Both the position numbers and the translations under genes were made by a program. The notes under the pieces are model-generated. The model saw only the letters and a list, made by a program, of their open reading frames with translations, was not told the DNA's origin and did no database searches. Below are positions 42,998 to 51,160 of a stretch of 64,000 nt of DNA, piece by piece (position 1 is the first letter of the stretch; every line of letters begins with the position of its first letter). Source of the stretch: Ferrimonas gelatinilytica. GTDB taxonomy: Bacteria; Pseudomonadota; Gammaproteobacteria; Enterobacterales; Shewanellaceae. The stretch covers positions 124,001-188,000 of the forward strand of contig NZ_BAABLF010000006.1 in assembly GCF_039544205.1 (NCBI RefSeq). Reading direction: 5' to 3'.

Positions 42998-45295
42998 CTA
43001 TTTCGCCTTCAAACAGTAGACAACGTACTCCGGCCTGCCCTTGGCGTCGGTCTCGATCTCCACCCCGTGGGTGTCGTGCTCGAACCCGGGGAACCGGGTG
43101 TCGAACGCCTGAAGCGCCAGCAGGTAATCGACGATTGCCTGGCTCTCCTTGGTGACCTTCTCACCGGGCATCATCAGCGGGATCCCGGGCGGGTAGGGCA
43201 CCACCTGAACCGCCACGACGCGGCCAGCCATCTTGGAGACCGGGATCTCTTCAATGTTGCCCCGCACCAGTTCTGCGTAGGTCTCCCTGGGGTTGTGAAC
43301 GATGGTGGGGAGCTTGGTGAACGCGGCATCCATGTGGGTCAGCATGCCGGTGTCAATCATCGCCTGATGCATCTCATCGGCCAGGTCTTTCAACCCCAGC
43401 GACTGATAGCGTTTGGGATGGCTGGCGACCAGATCCGGCATCACGTCAGAGAGCGGATGGTTGGTGTCGTAAAGATGCTTGAACTCCATCAGCCCGGCGA
43501 CCAAAGAGCCCCACTTGCCCTTGGTGGTACCGACGGAGAAGAGCAGCAGGAAGGAGTAGGGTTCTGTCTTCTCCACCACGATGCCCCGGCTGGAGAGGAA
43601 GGAGGAGATCAAGGGACCGGGGATCCCGCTGGACTCGAGATTGCCATCCTGGTCCATACCCGGTGACAGCACGGTCACCTTGATGGGGTCCAGCATGCAG
43701 TAATCGTCACCGAGATCGCCGAAACCGTGCCACTTATCGCCGGGCTTGAGCACCCAGGCGCTGCTGTCCTTGGTCAGCGTCTCCGGCTCCACAGCATGAA
43801 ACGGCTGGCCGTGAACATGGTCCGGCTGCCAGACATCGAACCACCAGTCTTCGCTGTTGCGCGCCAGCACCTCCTGCTTCAGTCGCGCCATGCTCTGGCG
43901 GAAGGTGACCGCTTCCTGGATGCTCTCATCGGTGAGGTAGCCGCCGGAGTCGGCCATCATCTTGGCGGAGACGTCGGTGGAGGCGATGATGCTGTACTGC
44001 GGCGAGGTGGAGGTGTGCATCATGAAGGCTTCGTTAAACAGCGCCGGTTTGACGGGCACTTTGCCGGAGCGGATATGGATCATGGATGCCTGGGAGAGGG
44101 CTGCCAGAAGCTTGTGAGTGGAGTGGGTGACCGTGATGGTGGCGTCATCGGGGTGGCGCTCCCCCTGGTGCATGCCGTAGCGCCCCTCATAGATCGGATT
44201 GAAGCGGGCGTAGGCATACCAGGCTTCGTCGTAGTGGATCCGGGGTACGGAATCACTGAGCAGCCGGGTGGTGGTTTCCACGTTGTAGCAGAGGCCGTCG
44301 TAGGTGGAGTTGGTGAGCACGGCCAGGACAGGTTTGGCGCTCTTCTCCACCAGCGGGCTGTCGGCGATCTTCTGCTTGATCATCTTTGGGGTCAGCTCAG
44401 AGGCGGGTACCGGGCCGATCACGCCTCGGGCGTTGCGCCGGGGGATCAGGTAGACCGGCATCGCCCCGGACATGTTGAGCGCGTAGTTAAGGGACTTGTG
44501 GCAGTTGCGATCCACCATTACGGCGTCGTTATCGGTGACGGCGGAGTGCAGGATAATCTCGTTACTTGCGGAGCTTCCGCCGACGGAGAAGAAGGTGTAG
44601 TCGGCACCGAACACCCGGGCGGCATGGGCTTCCGCTTCTGCGACGGGGCCGGAGTGGTCATTGAGAGAACCCAACTCGCCCACGGATACCGACAGGTCGG
44701 AGCGAAGCATCTGTTCGCCGTAGAAGTTGAGGAAGGTGCGTCCGACGGCGGTCTTCATAAAGGCGGTGCCACCGGTGTGGCCCGGGGTGTGCCAGGAGTA
44801 CTCATGGGTGTCGGCGAAGTTCACCATGGCCCCGAAAAAGGGGGGCAGTATGCTGTCCAGGTAACGTTTGGCGGCGGCCTGTATGCGACCGGCAATGAAC
44901 TTGGGGCTGTCTTCCGGCAGCCAGATTGCCCCGTCGATCCGCTCGGCGAAGGCGAGGGGGATACGAGCGCCACCGCTGTTTTTCGAGGCGGAGAGCAGTA
45001 CGGGTAACCCTTCACAGCGATCCTGGATCAGCGCGATCAGCGCCAGGGCGCGGTCCTGATCCCCCTGGCATAGTCCCCAGCCGATCACGACGCAGCTGTA
45101 GGCGGGCTCCGAGCTGATGGCGATTTCGCCATCATTCAGAGTGCGGCACACCACCAGGTGGATATCGTTTTCCTCCAAAGCATCCTTGATTGCCTTAGCA
45201 CTGCGCTCGATGGCGGTGTTCTCCTCGGTATCGGCGATGATCAACACGGGGAAGGTACGTGCAAGGGCAGGAGGGAGAGGACTGAACGTCGACAT
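42998..45295 (-). CDS. ldcA: LdcA-type lysine (or ornithine) decarboxylase
   Basis: This 765-residue PLP decarboxylase is most like Pseudomonas LdcA: EYSWHTPGHTGGTAFMKTAVG, SDLSVSVGELGSLNDHSGPVAEAEAHAARVFGADYTFF, LTNSTYDGLCYN, MMHTSTSPQYSIIAST, WWFDVWQPDHV and IVVEKTEPYSFLLLFSVGTTKGKW. The PLP lysine is K395 in VTHSTHKLL. LdcA converts lysine to cadaverine. Lysine preference is inferred and ornithine cannot be excluded. AAGGAGT lies before ATG 45295. It is the promoter-proximal gene of the run, and a nine-G tract lies about 50 bases upstream. No CadC-type regulator is in the window. Confidence 0.88.
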   Translation of the reverse strand: MSTFSPLPPALARTFPVLIIADTEENTAIERSAKAIKDALEENDIHLVVCRTLNDGEIAISSEPAYSCVVIGWGLCQGDQDRALALIALIQDRCEGLPVLLSASKNSGGARIPLAFAERIDGAIWLPEDSPKFIAGRIQAAAKRYLDSILPPFFGAMVNFADTHEYSWHTPGHTGGTAFMKTAVGRTFLNFYGEQMLRSDLSVSVGELGSLNDHSGPVAEAEAHAARVFGADYTFFSVGGSSASNEIILHSAVTDNDAVMVDRNCHKSLNYALNMSGAMPVYLIPRRNARGVIGPVPASELTPKMIKQKIADSPLVEKSAKPVLAVLTNSTYDGLCYNVETTTRLLSDSVPRIHYDEAWYAYARFNPIYEGRYGMHQGERHPDDATITVTHSTHKLLAALSQASMIHIRSGKVPVKPALFNEAFMMHTSTSPQYSIIASTDVSAKMMADSGGYLTDESIQEAVTFRQSMARLKQEVLARNSEDWWFDVWQPDHVHGQPFHAVEPETLTKDSSAWVLKPGDKWHGFGDLGDDYCMLDPIKVTVLSPGMDQDGNLESSGIPGPLISSFLSSRGIVVEKTEPYSFLLLFSVGTTKGKWGSLVAGLMEFKHLYDTNHPLSDVMPDLVASHPKRYQSLGLKDLADEMHQAMIDTGMLTHMDAAFTKLPTIVHNPRETYAELVRGNIEEIPVSKMAGRVVAVQVVPYPPGIPLMMPGEKVTKESQAIVDYLLALQAFDTRFPGFEHDTHGVEIETDAKGRPEYVVYCLKAK

Positions 45296-45795
45296 GCATG
45301 ACTCCTTACAACAAAAATACAGTCAGAAAGATTGCGTCGCTACGAGGGGGGGGGCTTAGCGAGACTGTTGGAAGTTATAGTTGAACATGGTTATTTGTGC
45401 TGAAAAATGGCACCAATCCGGGTGGGCGTTTTGTGGTGGTGCTGCAAAGGAAGTGAGCTCAATGGAAGAGGCCCGGTCAGGGCCGTGAGGGCGTTGCGTT
45501 GCAGCGTCAAGCGTTGGCACTGCGGGAACAGGAGGGCTCGCGTTCGGCGCTTTGGGGACGGAGGTAAAGCAGTTCGCTAAATAACGGTTCCGAATTGCAC
45601 TGCATCTTACTTTTCGGGAAGGCAACTGGGTGCAGTGAGTCGCAAAGCTTTTAGGGATTAGTTCCTAGTTCCTAAGAGCGGAAGCAAAGCCCAAGGCTGA
45701 CACAAAAGGGAACCTGGTTAGCATCAGCCCTGTCGAGGAAGGGTAGGGGCCGAGCGTTTCAGAGGGAAAAGCAGAGGCAAGGTGTATAGAGCAAG
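45296..45795 (-). promoter_or_regulatory. Upstream region of the decarboxylase operon with a G9 tract
   Basis: This long gene-free interval should hold the decarboxylase promoter. A run of nine G (45346-45354; C9 in the transcript sense) lies 51-59 bases before the ldcA start. A TATAAC hexamer on the minus strand (45374-45379) could be a -10, which would put the tract in the 5' leader. Tandem AGTTCCT units (45660-45673) are bracketed by TTAGG/CCTAA (45651-45655, 45671-45675). An 89-codon frame at 45356-45625 has no supporting features. Confidence 0.4.
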
Positions 45796-45825
45796 GCGGG
45801 CCCAGGTGTGGATACCTGGGCCCGC
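45796..45825. terminator. Strong hairpin downstream of the zrg-type operon
   Basis: A perfect 12-bp stem GCGGGCCCAGGT (45796-45807) pairs with 45814-45825. It lies 38 bases after the DUF3299 stop on the minus strand. The tail on that strand is CTTGCTCT rather than a clean T-run, so termination is probable but not textbook. Confidence 0.65.
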
Positions 45826-45862
45826 TTTAGCGAGTGGTGACGCTCACCAAGGTGGCGAGGTG

Positions 45863-46360
45863 TTACCCCTCGTCGTAGGGGTTGGCCAGGGTCGCTTCCA
45901 TGGAGTAACCGGCGGAGAACTCCTCGATGGCGTAGCTGTTGGTGCTCAGCTTGCCGGTCACCCAGACAGCATCCCAGATGATGTCGATGGGCAACCCCTG
46001 CTCGTACTTGACGTAGATGAGCTGGTTGGTGGGCGGCGGGGGCACATGCACACAGGCTCCGAAGTAGGGCACCAGCAGAAACTCGGTCACGTGGGTTTCA
46101 TCCCCCTCCAGGGGCACGATAAAACCCGGCAGCTTGATGGTCTGCCCGTCGAGCTCCGCCACCACCTGCCCCTGGGGTTGAACCCAACTGGCAGGGCCGC
46201 TTTCGTCGGCGAAGGGATCGCCCCCGTGGGGGTTGACGTTGGGCAGGGCTTGCTGTTCATCGGCGGGACGGAGATCCTCCCATTGGAGGACCTTGATCTC
46301 CGCCATCGCCACGGAGGGTAGCAGCAGGGCGGCGGTCAGCAGGGCGTAAAACCACTTCAT
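45863..46360 (-). CDS. DUF3299 periplasmic protein of the zrg-type operon
   Basis: This 165-residue protein has a signal peptide (MKWFYALLTAALLLPSVAMA-EIK) and the DUF3299 core (IKLPGFIVPLEGDETHVTEFLLVPYFGACVHVPPPPTNQLIYV) with a conserved Cys-His pair. The family is often encoded with MacB/FtsX-type ABC transporters and DUF2796/ZrgA proteins, as here, but its biochemical role is not known to me. It follows the permease gene by 10 bases and ends the unit. Confidence 0.85.
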   Translation of the reverse strand: MKWFYALLTAALLLPSVAMAEIKVLQWEDLRPADEQQALPNVNPHGGDPFADESGPASWVQPQGQVVAELDGQTIKLPGFIVPLEGDETHVTEFLLVPYFGACVHVPPPPTNQLIYVKYEQGLPIDIIWDAVWVTGKLSTNSYAIEEFSAGYSMEATLANPYDEG

Positions 46361-46370
46361 CTTAATTCCT

Positions 46371-47621
46371 TTACAGTCGTTGGGTCAGGCCATCGGCCAG
46401 GGTGTGGCGATAGGCGCGCCAGGCAGGCAAAACGCCCGCCAGGGATCCGGTCAATTGGACACCAAGCATCATCCAGGCCACGGTGCCGGTGGGCAGCGAT
46501 GGCGTCAGCACGAGACCGTATTGTGCCAGCGCCAGGGGGGCCAAGGCCAGGATCACGCCCTGGGCGAGCAGGTAGCCGAGCAGGGTCCCGAACAGTGCCA
46601 GCAGCGCCGCCTCCGCCCAGAGCAACATGAAGACGTGTCGAGGTCCTGCCCCCATCGCCCTCAGGATCGCCATCTCCCGGCGCCGTTCACCGAGGCTGGC
46701 CAGCAGGGTGGTCAGCATGCCGGTGAGGCCCACCGCTACCACGAAGGCGGAAACGATCGCCAGGGCTTTCTCCGCCTGTCCCAACAGGGCCCAAAGCTCC
46801 GCCAGCGCCATGCCCGGCAGCACCGCCGAGAGGGGCTCACTGCGCTCGGTATTGATCGCCCGCTGGACATTAAGCAGCTGAAACTTGCTTTTCAGGCCGA
46901 CCAGGAAGGCGGTAATGGTCTTGGGGGTCAGGTCATACTGGTTGATTTCGTCGGCGTTGACGCCGTGAACCCTGGCGCCTCCTTGCCAGCCTGCGTGGAT
47001 CGCCTCGATCGCCTCGAGGGAAACGTGCAGGCTGCGATCCACCGGGGTGCCCGTGGGCGAGAGGATCCCCACCACGGTGAAGGGCATCTCATCGTGATGG
47101 ACGAAGCTGGTTGATCCACCGGCGCCGTGGGAGAGGGTCAGGGCATCTCCCAGCTGGTAGCCCAGGGTGCGGGCCACTTCGGCCCCCAGCACCACCTCGA
47201 ACAGGTCATCGAACGGGTCGCCCTGGGCGAAATGCAGCGACTGGCGCTGGCCGAACTGGTAGTGGCGGAAGTAGTCCAGGTTGGTGCCGATCACCCGGTA
47301 ACCACGGTGCGAATCCCCCAGCGCCAGGGGAATGGTCCAGTCGATGCCCCGGGTCTGGGCCAGGCGTTGATAGGTGTCGTAGCCGATGTTGTTGGTAGCA
47401 TTGCCCAGGCGGAACACCGAGTAGAGCAGCAGGTTGAGATTACCGCTGCGCGCGCCCACCACCAGGTCGGTACCGGAGAGGGTGTTGGCGAAGCTTTGTT
47501 TGGCCTGGGTGCGAACCAGCTCCACGCCGATAAAGAGCGCCACTGCCAGGGCGATCACCGTCAGCGTCAGGCAGACGCTGGTGAGACGGTTGCGCATGCT
47601 CTGTAGCATCAGGTTCAGCAT
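46371..47621 (-). CDS. FtsX/MacB-type ABC transporter permease
   Basis: This 416-residue permease has one N-terminal membrane helix (VCLTLTVIALAVALFIGVELV), a large periplasmic domain (about 40-270) and three C-terminal helices. The FtsX signature is ERRREMAILRAMGAGPRHVFMLLWAEAALLALFGTLLGYLLA. Type VII ABC systems of this shape do mechanical work in the periplasm rather than classical import. It overlaps the ATPase gene by seven bases. Its context suggests zinc homeostasis. Confidence 0.87.
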   Translation of the reverse strand: MLNLMLQSMRNRLTSVCLTLTVIALAVALFIGVELVRTQAKQSFANTLSGTDLVVGARSGNLNLLLYSVFRLGNATNNIGYDTYQRLAQTRGIDWTIPLALGDSHRGYRVIGTNLDYFRHYQFGQRQSLHFAQGDPFDDLFEVVLGAEVARTLGYQLGDALTLSHGAGGSTSFVHHDEMPFTVVGILSPTGTPVDRSLHVSLEAIEAIHAGWQGGARVHGVNADEINQYDLTPKTITAFLVGLKSKFQLLNVQRAINTERSEPLSAVLPGMALAELWALLGQAEKALAIVSAFVVAVGLTGMLTTLLASLGERRREMAILRAMGAGPRHVFMLLWAEAALLALFGTLLGYLLAQGVILALAPLALAQYGLVLTPSLPTGTVAWMMLGVQLTGSLAGVLPAWRAYRHTLADGLTQRL

Positions 47622-48304
47622 GGCAGCACCTCCGAGCCGCTATCGTGAAGCTGCAGTTGGTACTGGCGCTCCACCACCCGGGCCAGGGCCGGGTCATGGC
47701 TGACCAGCAGCAGGGCCGATCCGGTTTGGTGACACTGCTTGGCCAGCAGATCCATGAAGTGATCCCGGGCGCTGGGATCCAGCGCCGAGGTGGGTTCATC
47801 CGCCAGGATCAGGGCCGGGGCGCCGATCAGTGCCCGGGCCACCGCCACCCGCTGCTGCTGGCCGACGGAGAGGGCGGTCACCGGCCGATCCAGGATCCCG
47901 GCGTCCAGCTCCATGGCATCCAGCAGCCTTCGTACCTCGATTTCGGGCTCCACCACCTTGGCCCGTCGTCCGGGGGCAAACTTGAGTGGCAGCAGGATGT
48001 TTTGTCGCACGCTGAGGTAGGGGAGCAGGTTGAACTGTTGGAACACGATCCCCATGGTTTCCGCCCGCAGCCGGTCACGCTTGCCGGCGCTTAGGGTGGT
48101 CAGTGCTTCACCGGCCAGGGTGAGGCTGCCCGAGTCCGGTTTGAGCACGCCGCTGATAAGGTTAAGTAGGGTGGACTTGCCGCTGCCAGAGCTGCCTCTA
48201 AGCATCGCGCGCTCGCCGGCGGCCAGGGTCAGTGCCGGTACTGAGAGGGTGCGTTCGCTGCCGGGCCAGCGATAGCTGAGCTGGCGAAGGGTGAGCAGTG
48301 ACAT
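47615..48304 (-). CDS. LolD/MacB-type ABC transporter ATPase
   Basis: This 229-residue nucleotide-binding protein has Walker A GSSGSGKST, Q-loop VFQQFNLLPYLSVRQNILLPL, signature LSVGQQQRVAVARAL (Val in place of the usual Gly), Walker B ALILADEPTSALD and H-loop SHD. ATG 48304, preceded by GAGGGTG, gives the family N-terminus; the 19 extra codons upstream overlap the ZrgA gene. It powers the FtsX-type permease encoded next to it. Confidence 0.92.
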   Translation of the reverse strand: MSLLTLRQLSYRWPGSERTLSVPALTLAAGERAMLRGSSGSGKSTLLNLISGVLKPDSGSLTLAGEALTTLSAGKRDRLRAETMGIVFQQFNLLPYLSVRQNILLPLKFAPGRRAKVVEPEIEVRRLLDAMELDAGILDRPVTALSVGQQQRVAVARALIGAPALILADEPTSALDPSARDHFMDLLAKQCHQTGSALLLVSHDPALARVVERQYQLQLHDSGSEVLPC

Positions 48305-48314
48305 GGTTACACCC

Positions 48315-48998
48315 TCACCACTGGATACCGGGTTGTGAGGCATCAAGCTGGGCGCCGCCACTGCCGCTTTGTGTCAGTCGTTGCAGGTGCAGTTGATGGA
48401 TGCTGGGGTAGTGGTCGAACAGGGTCAGATCCAGGCTGTGCAGCAATCCTGCATCGGCACAGTCCCAGCGCCAGTGTGCAGCAAGGCTCATATGGTCGGA
48501 TGCGGCATCGCCATCGGCGTCCGGCTCCAGCCCCGCCGGCGGCTGGATCTCCACCTGGCTTGGTTCACACTGCGCATCATCGCTCAGGCTAAAGAAGCGG
48601 TGGCCGGCGCTCAGCTGCTTCAGCACCCGGCGGATCTGCTCCCGCTCCTCGTCGTTGGCCGGCGCACGCTCAAACCCCCAAAGCGCATCAGTATCGATCT
48701 CCAGGCTCAATTGCACTTCGTTATCCTGCTGCATCAGGGTCAGGGTGCCGACACCGTGCTGGTGGGCGCCATGCTGGTGCATATCCCCATGTTGATGCAC
48801 CGTGGGCTCGTGTGCCTCTCCATGGCGGTGATGATGATCCCCCTGCGCACTGTGTTCAGCGGACGACTGTCTGGAGCTGGCCTCCTCCTGAACGTGGGAG
48901 TGGGCCCCCTCGGAGGTCGGGTGGTCATGCTCGTGGGGATGGCAGGCGGTGAGGGCTAAAGCAGCAAGGGTCAGGACAGCGGGGGACTTCACGGTCAA
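48315..48998 (-). CDS. zrgA: ZrgA-like (DUF2796) histidine-rich zinc lipoprotein
   Basis: This 227-residue protein has a lipoprotein signal (LAALALTAC, acyl Cys near 19) followed by a strongly His-rich segment (about 20-85, with repeats such as GDHHHRHGEAHEP and HQHGDMHQHGAHQHG) and a DUF2796 domain. ZrgA proteins of Vibrio bind zinc and work with a dedicated ABC transporter, matching the three genes downstream. Expression is probably zinc-repressed. A GTTATAAC element at 49027-49034 recalls the core of Zur operators but is too short to be sure. Confidence 0.88.
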   Translation of the reverse strand: MTVKSPAVLTLAALALTACHPHEHDHPTSEGAHSHVQEEASSRQSSAEHSAQGDHHHRHGEAHEPTVHQHGDMHQHGAHQHGVGTLTLMQQDNEVQLSLEIDTDALWGFERAPANDEEREQIRRVLKQLSAGHRFFSLSDDAQCEPSQVEIQPPAGLEPDADGDAASDHMSLAAHWRWDCADAGLLHSLDLTLFDHYPSIHQLHLQRLTQSGSGGAQLDASQPGIQW

Positions 48999-49026
48999 AC
49001 TCCGGTTTTTGGATCAATGGATTGCA

Positions 49027-49034
49027 GTTATAAC
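49027..49034. promoter_or_regulatory. Possible Zur half-operator upstream of zrgA
   Basis: The palindrome GTTATAAC lies 29 bases upstream of the zrgA ATG. Zur operators of gammaproteobacteria contain GTTATAnTATAAC, so only part of the element is present. Confidence 0.25.
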
Positions 49035-49052
49035 GGGGCAGAAACACGGCGT

Positions 49053-49088
49053 AAAGCCCGCCAAGCGCCAGGGATGCAAAAGGCGGGC
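49053..49088 (-). terminator. Terminator-like hairpin after bcp
   Basis: GCCCGCC (49056-49062) pairs with GGCGGGC (49082-49088). On the minus strand it is followed by TTTAC. It separates bcp from zrgA. Confidence 0.55.
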
Positions 49089-49100
49089 CGGGTCACAGCA

Positions 49101-49559
49101 TCAAAGCAGGTCGAGGACCACCTGGTGATGATCCTTGGTCTTGAACTTGTTGATGAAGTGTTCGACGGTGCCATCCGGACCGATAAGGAAACTGAGGCGA
49201 TGGATGCCGTCATACTCGCGGCCCATGAACTTCTTCAGTCCCCAGACGCCGAAAGCATCGGCGACCGCATGGTCTTCATCGCTGAGCAGGTCAAAGTTAA
49301 GCGCGTCTCGCTCGGCAAACTTGGCCAGGCGCTTGACCGGATCTGGACTGATCCCGAGTACCACCACCCCCTTCTCCTTTAGGGCCTCCTGGCTGTCGCG
49401 CAGGTTCTGAGCCTGGACGGTACAGCCTGGGGTCATCGCCTTGGGGTAGAAGTAAACCAGCACCCGCTGGCCGGCAAAATCGGACAGGCGTACGGTCTCG
49501 CCATTCTGGTTCTGCAGGGCAAAGTCCGGCGCTTTGGCGCCTGGTTGCAGGGTGTTCAT
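49101..49559 (-). CDS. bcp: Thioredoxin-dependent thiol peroxidase Bcp (1-Cys form)
   Basis: This 152-residue peroxiredoxin of the Bcp/PrxQ group reduces hydroperoxides. The peroxidatic cysteine is in YPKAMTPGCTVQAQNLRDS. In E. coli Bcp the resolving cysteine lies five residues on (TVQAC). Here that position is Gln, so this is a 1-Cys variant needing an external thiol. It lies 14 bases after gcvR on the minus strand, the conserved gcvR-bcp order. Confidence 0.93.
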   Translation of the reverse strand: MNTLQPGAKAPDFALQNQNGETVRLSDFAGQRVLVYFYPKAMTPGCTVQAQNLRDSQEALKEKGVVVLGISPDPVKRLAKFAERDALNFDLLSDEDHAVADAFGVWGLKKFMGREYDGIHRLSFLIGPDGTVEHFINKFKTKDHHQVVLDLL

Positions 49560-49573
49560 AGATTCTCCTTAAG

Positions 49574-50104
49574 TTACTGATTTTCCATTCGTCGGATGGT
49601 GCAGCGCAGTGACATGGTTTGGGCCAGGGCCTGAAGCTGATGCTCAAGCTGATCCAGGTCTACCTCGGCGGTGGCGTTGATCCTCACCTCCACCTGCTGC
49701 AACCCGCTGTTGCCCTCGCCCTTATGGGCGTGGGAGCTGAAGCCCGCCAGGTCCAGTCCCTGGTCTGCGATAAACTGGGTGATCTGGCGCATGGTGCCGC
49801 GCTTGTCTTCGCCTTCAAACTCGATCACCAGTCTTGCGGTCACATCCGGGGCATGGTGCGCACTGGTGCGTTTGCAGATGGTCATCAACTCCAGGGCGGC
49901 GGCGGCTTCCGGCAGCTCGTTCTCCAGCCGAGCCACGGCGGCGTAATCCCCGCCCACCAGCATGATGAGGGAAAACTCCTCACCGAAGATGGCAACGCGA
50001 CTGTCGATAATGTCACAGTCGCAGGTGGCGGTCAGCTTGGCCAGTTCATTGACAATACCCGGACGGTCAGTGCCCATGGCGGTGACCGCCAAAAACTGTT
50101 TCAT
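49574..50104 (-). CDS. gcvR: Glycine cleavage system regulator GcvR
   Basis: This 176-residue protein has two ACT domains: KQFLAVTAMGTDRPGIVNELAKLTATCDCDIIDSRVAIFGEEFSLIMLV and VIEFEGEDKRGTMRQITQFIADQGLDLAGFSSHAHKG. GcvR binds GcvA and blocks activation of the glycine cleavage operon when glycine is low. The position next to bcp and divergent from dapA is the enteric arrangement, so this is the orthologue rather than the copy at 7407-7916. Confidence 0.92.
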   Translation of the reverse strand: MKQFLAVTAMGTDRPGIVNELAKLTATCDCDIIDSRVAIFGEEFSLIMLVGGDYAAVARLENELPEAAAALELMTICKRTSAHHAPDVTARLVIEFEGEDKRGTMRQITQFIADQGLDLAGFSSHAHKGEGNSGLQQVEVRINATAEVDLDQLEHQLQALAQTMSLRCTIRRMENQ

Positions 50105-50272
50105 AGCGCTCTCTTTTGCATTGGTTCTTGGGTCTGTAGCCGCGCTCTGGTCGGCGCGAAATGCTTCCCGGTTCGGCCGCTATGCTAGCACAGGGCGGCG
50201 GGGATGTTTGCCTCCTTGTCATCCCCCATCCCCGCCATTACCATAGCTTCCTCAGTAGGTAAGGAATTCATC

Positions 50273-51151
50273 ATGTTTCGCGGAAGTATTGTGGCGTTGG
50301 TAACGCCGATGCACCAGGACGGTCAGATCGATTTTTCGACCCTGGCCGACCTGGTGGAGTTTCATATTGAACAGGGCACCGACGGCATTGTTGCTGTGGG
50401 TACCACTGGCGAGTCCGCGACCCTGGGGGTCCCGGAACATATCGCCGCCGTGGGGGCCGTGGTCAAGGCGGTGGCCGGTCGTATCCCGGTGATCGCCGGC
50501 AGTGGCGCCAACTCCACCGCCGAGGCGATCGAGCTCACGCGGGCGATGGATGCGCTTGGCGTTGACGGCATGTTGACCGTGGCCCCCTACTACAACAAAC
50601 CCAGCCAGAACGGCCTGGTCGCCCACTTCAAGGCGATTGCCGCGGCGACCGATAAGCCCCAGCTGCTCTACAACGTGCCGGGCCGTACCGTTTGCGATAT
50701 CAGCAACGAGACGGTGGCGGAACTGAGCAAGGTGGACAACATCGTCGGTCTCAAGGACGCCACCGGCGATCTCTCCCGGGTGACGCCCCTGCGTCAGGCC
50801 TGTGGCGAAGAGTTTCTTCTTCTCTCCGGTGACGATCCGACCGCCATGGCGTTCATGCTGGCCGGTGGGGATGGTGTCATCTCGGTCACAAACAACGTCC
50901 GGCCCGCGGAGTTTAAGGCGCTGTGCAGCGCTGCGCTGGCCGGTGATATCGCCACTGCGCGACGCCTGGATGCGCAGTTGTTGCCGCTCTATTCGGCGCT
51001 GTTCGTGGAAGCCAATCCGATCCCGGTGAAGTGGGCGATGGAGGAACTGGGGATCACCCGGGAAACCCATTTCCGCCTGCCACTGACCGAGCCGTCGGAA
51101 CACAGTAAAACGATTGTGCGCGCCGCCATTGAGGCGACGCAGCCTGTTTGA
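50273..51151 (+). CDS. dapA: 4-hydroxy-tetrahydrodipicolinate synthase
   Basis: This enzyme condenses pyruvate with aspartate semialdehyde, the first committed step of lysine and diaminopimelate synthesis. The 292 residues match the family length. The Schiff-base lysine is in IVGLKDATGDLSRV, and the GTTGES pyruvate-binding motif is near 43-48. The catalytic tyrosine is in LLYNVPGRT. ATG 50273 with AAGGA at 50261-50265 is preferred over the longer frame. It is followed after nine bases by bamC, as in E. coli. Confidence 0.97.
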   Translation: MFRGSIVALVTPMHQDGQIDFSTLADLVEFHIEQGTDGIVAVGTTGESATLGVPEHIAAVGAVVKAVAGRIPVIAGSGANSTAEAIELTRAMDALGVDGMLTVAPYYNKPSQNGLVAHFKAIAAATDKPQLLYNVPGRTVCDISNETVAELSKVDNIVGLKDATGDLSRVTPLRQACGEEFLLLSGDDPTAMAFMLAGGDGVISVTNNVRPAEFKALCSAALAGDIATARRLDAQLLPLYSALFVEANPIPVKWAMEELGITRETHFRLPLTEPSEHSKTIVRAAIEATQPV

Positions 51152-51160
51152 GGGAAGTAG

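Noticed and set aside
45356..45625. 89-codon minus-strand frame in the decarboxylase upstream region
   Set aside because: It has no ribosome site and a composition unlike a real protein, and it crosses the G9 tract and the likely promoter.
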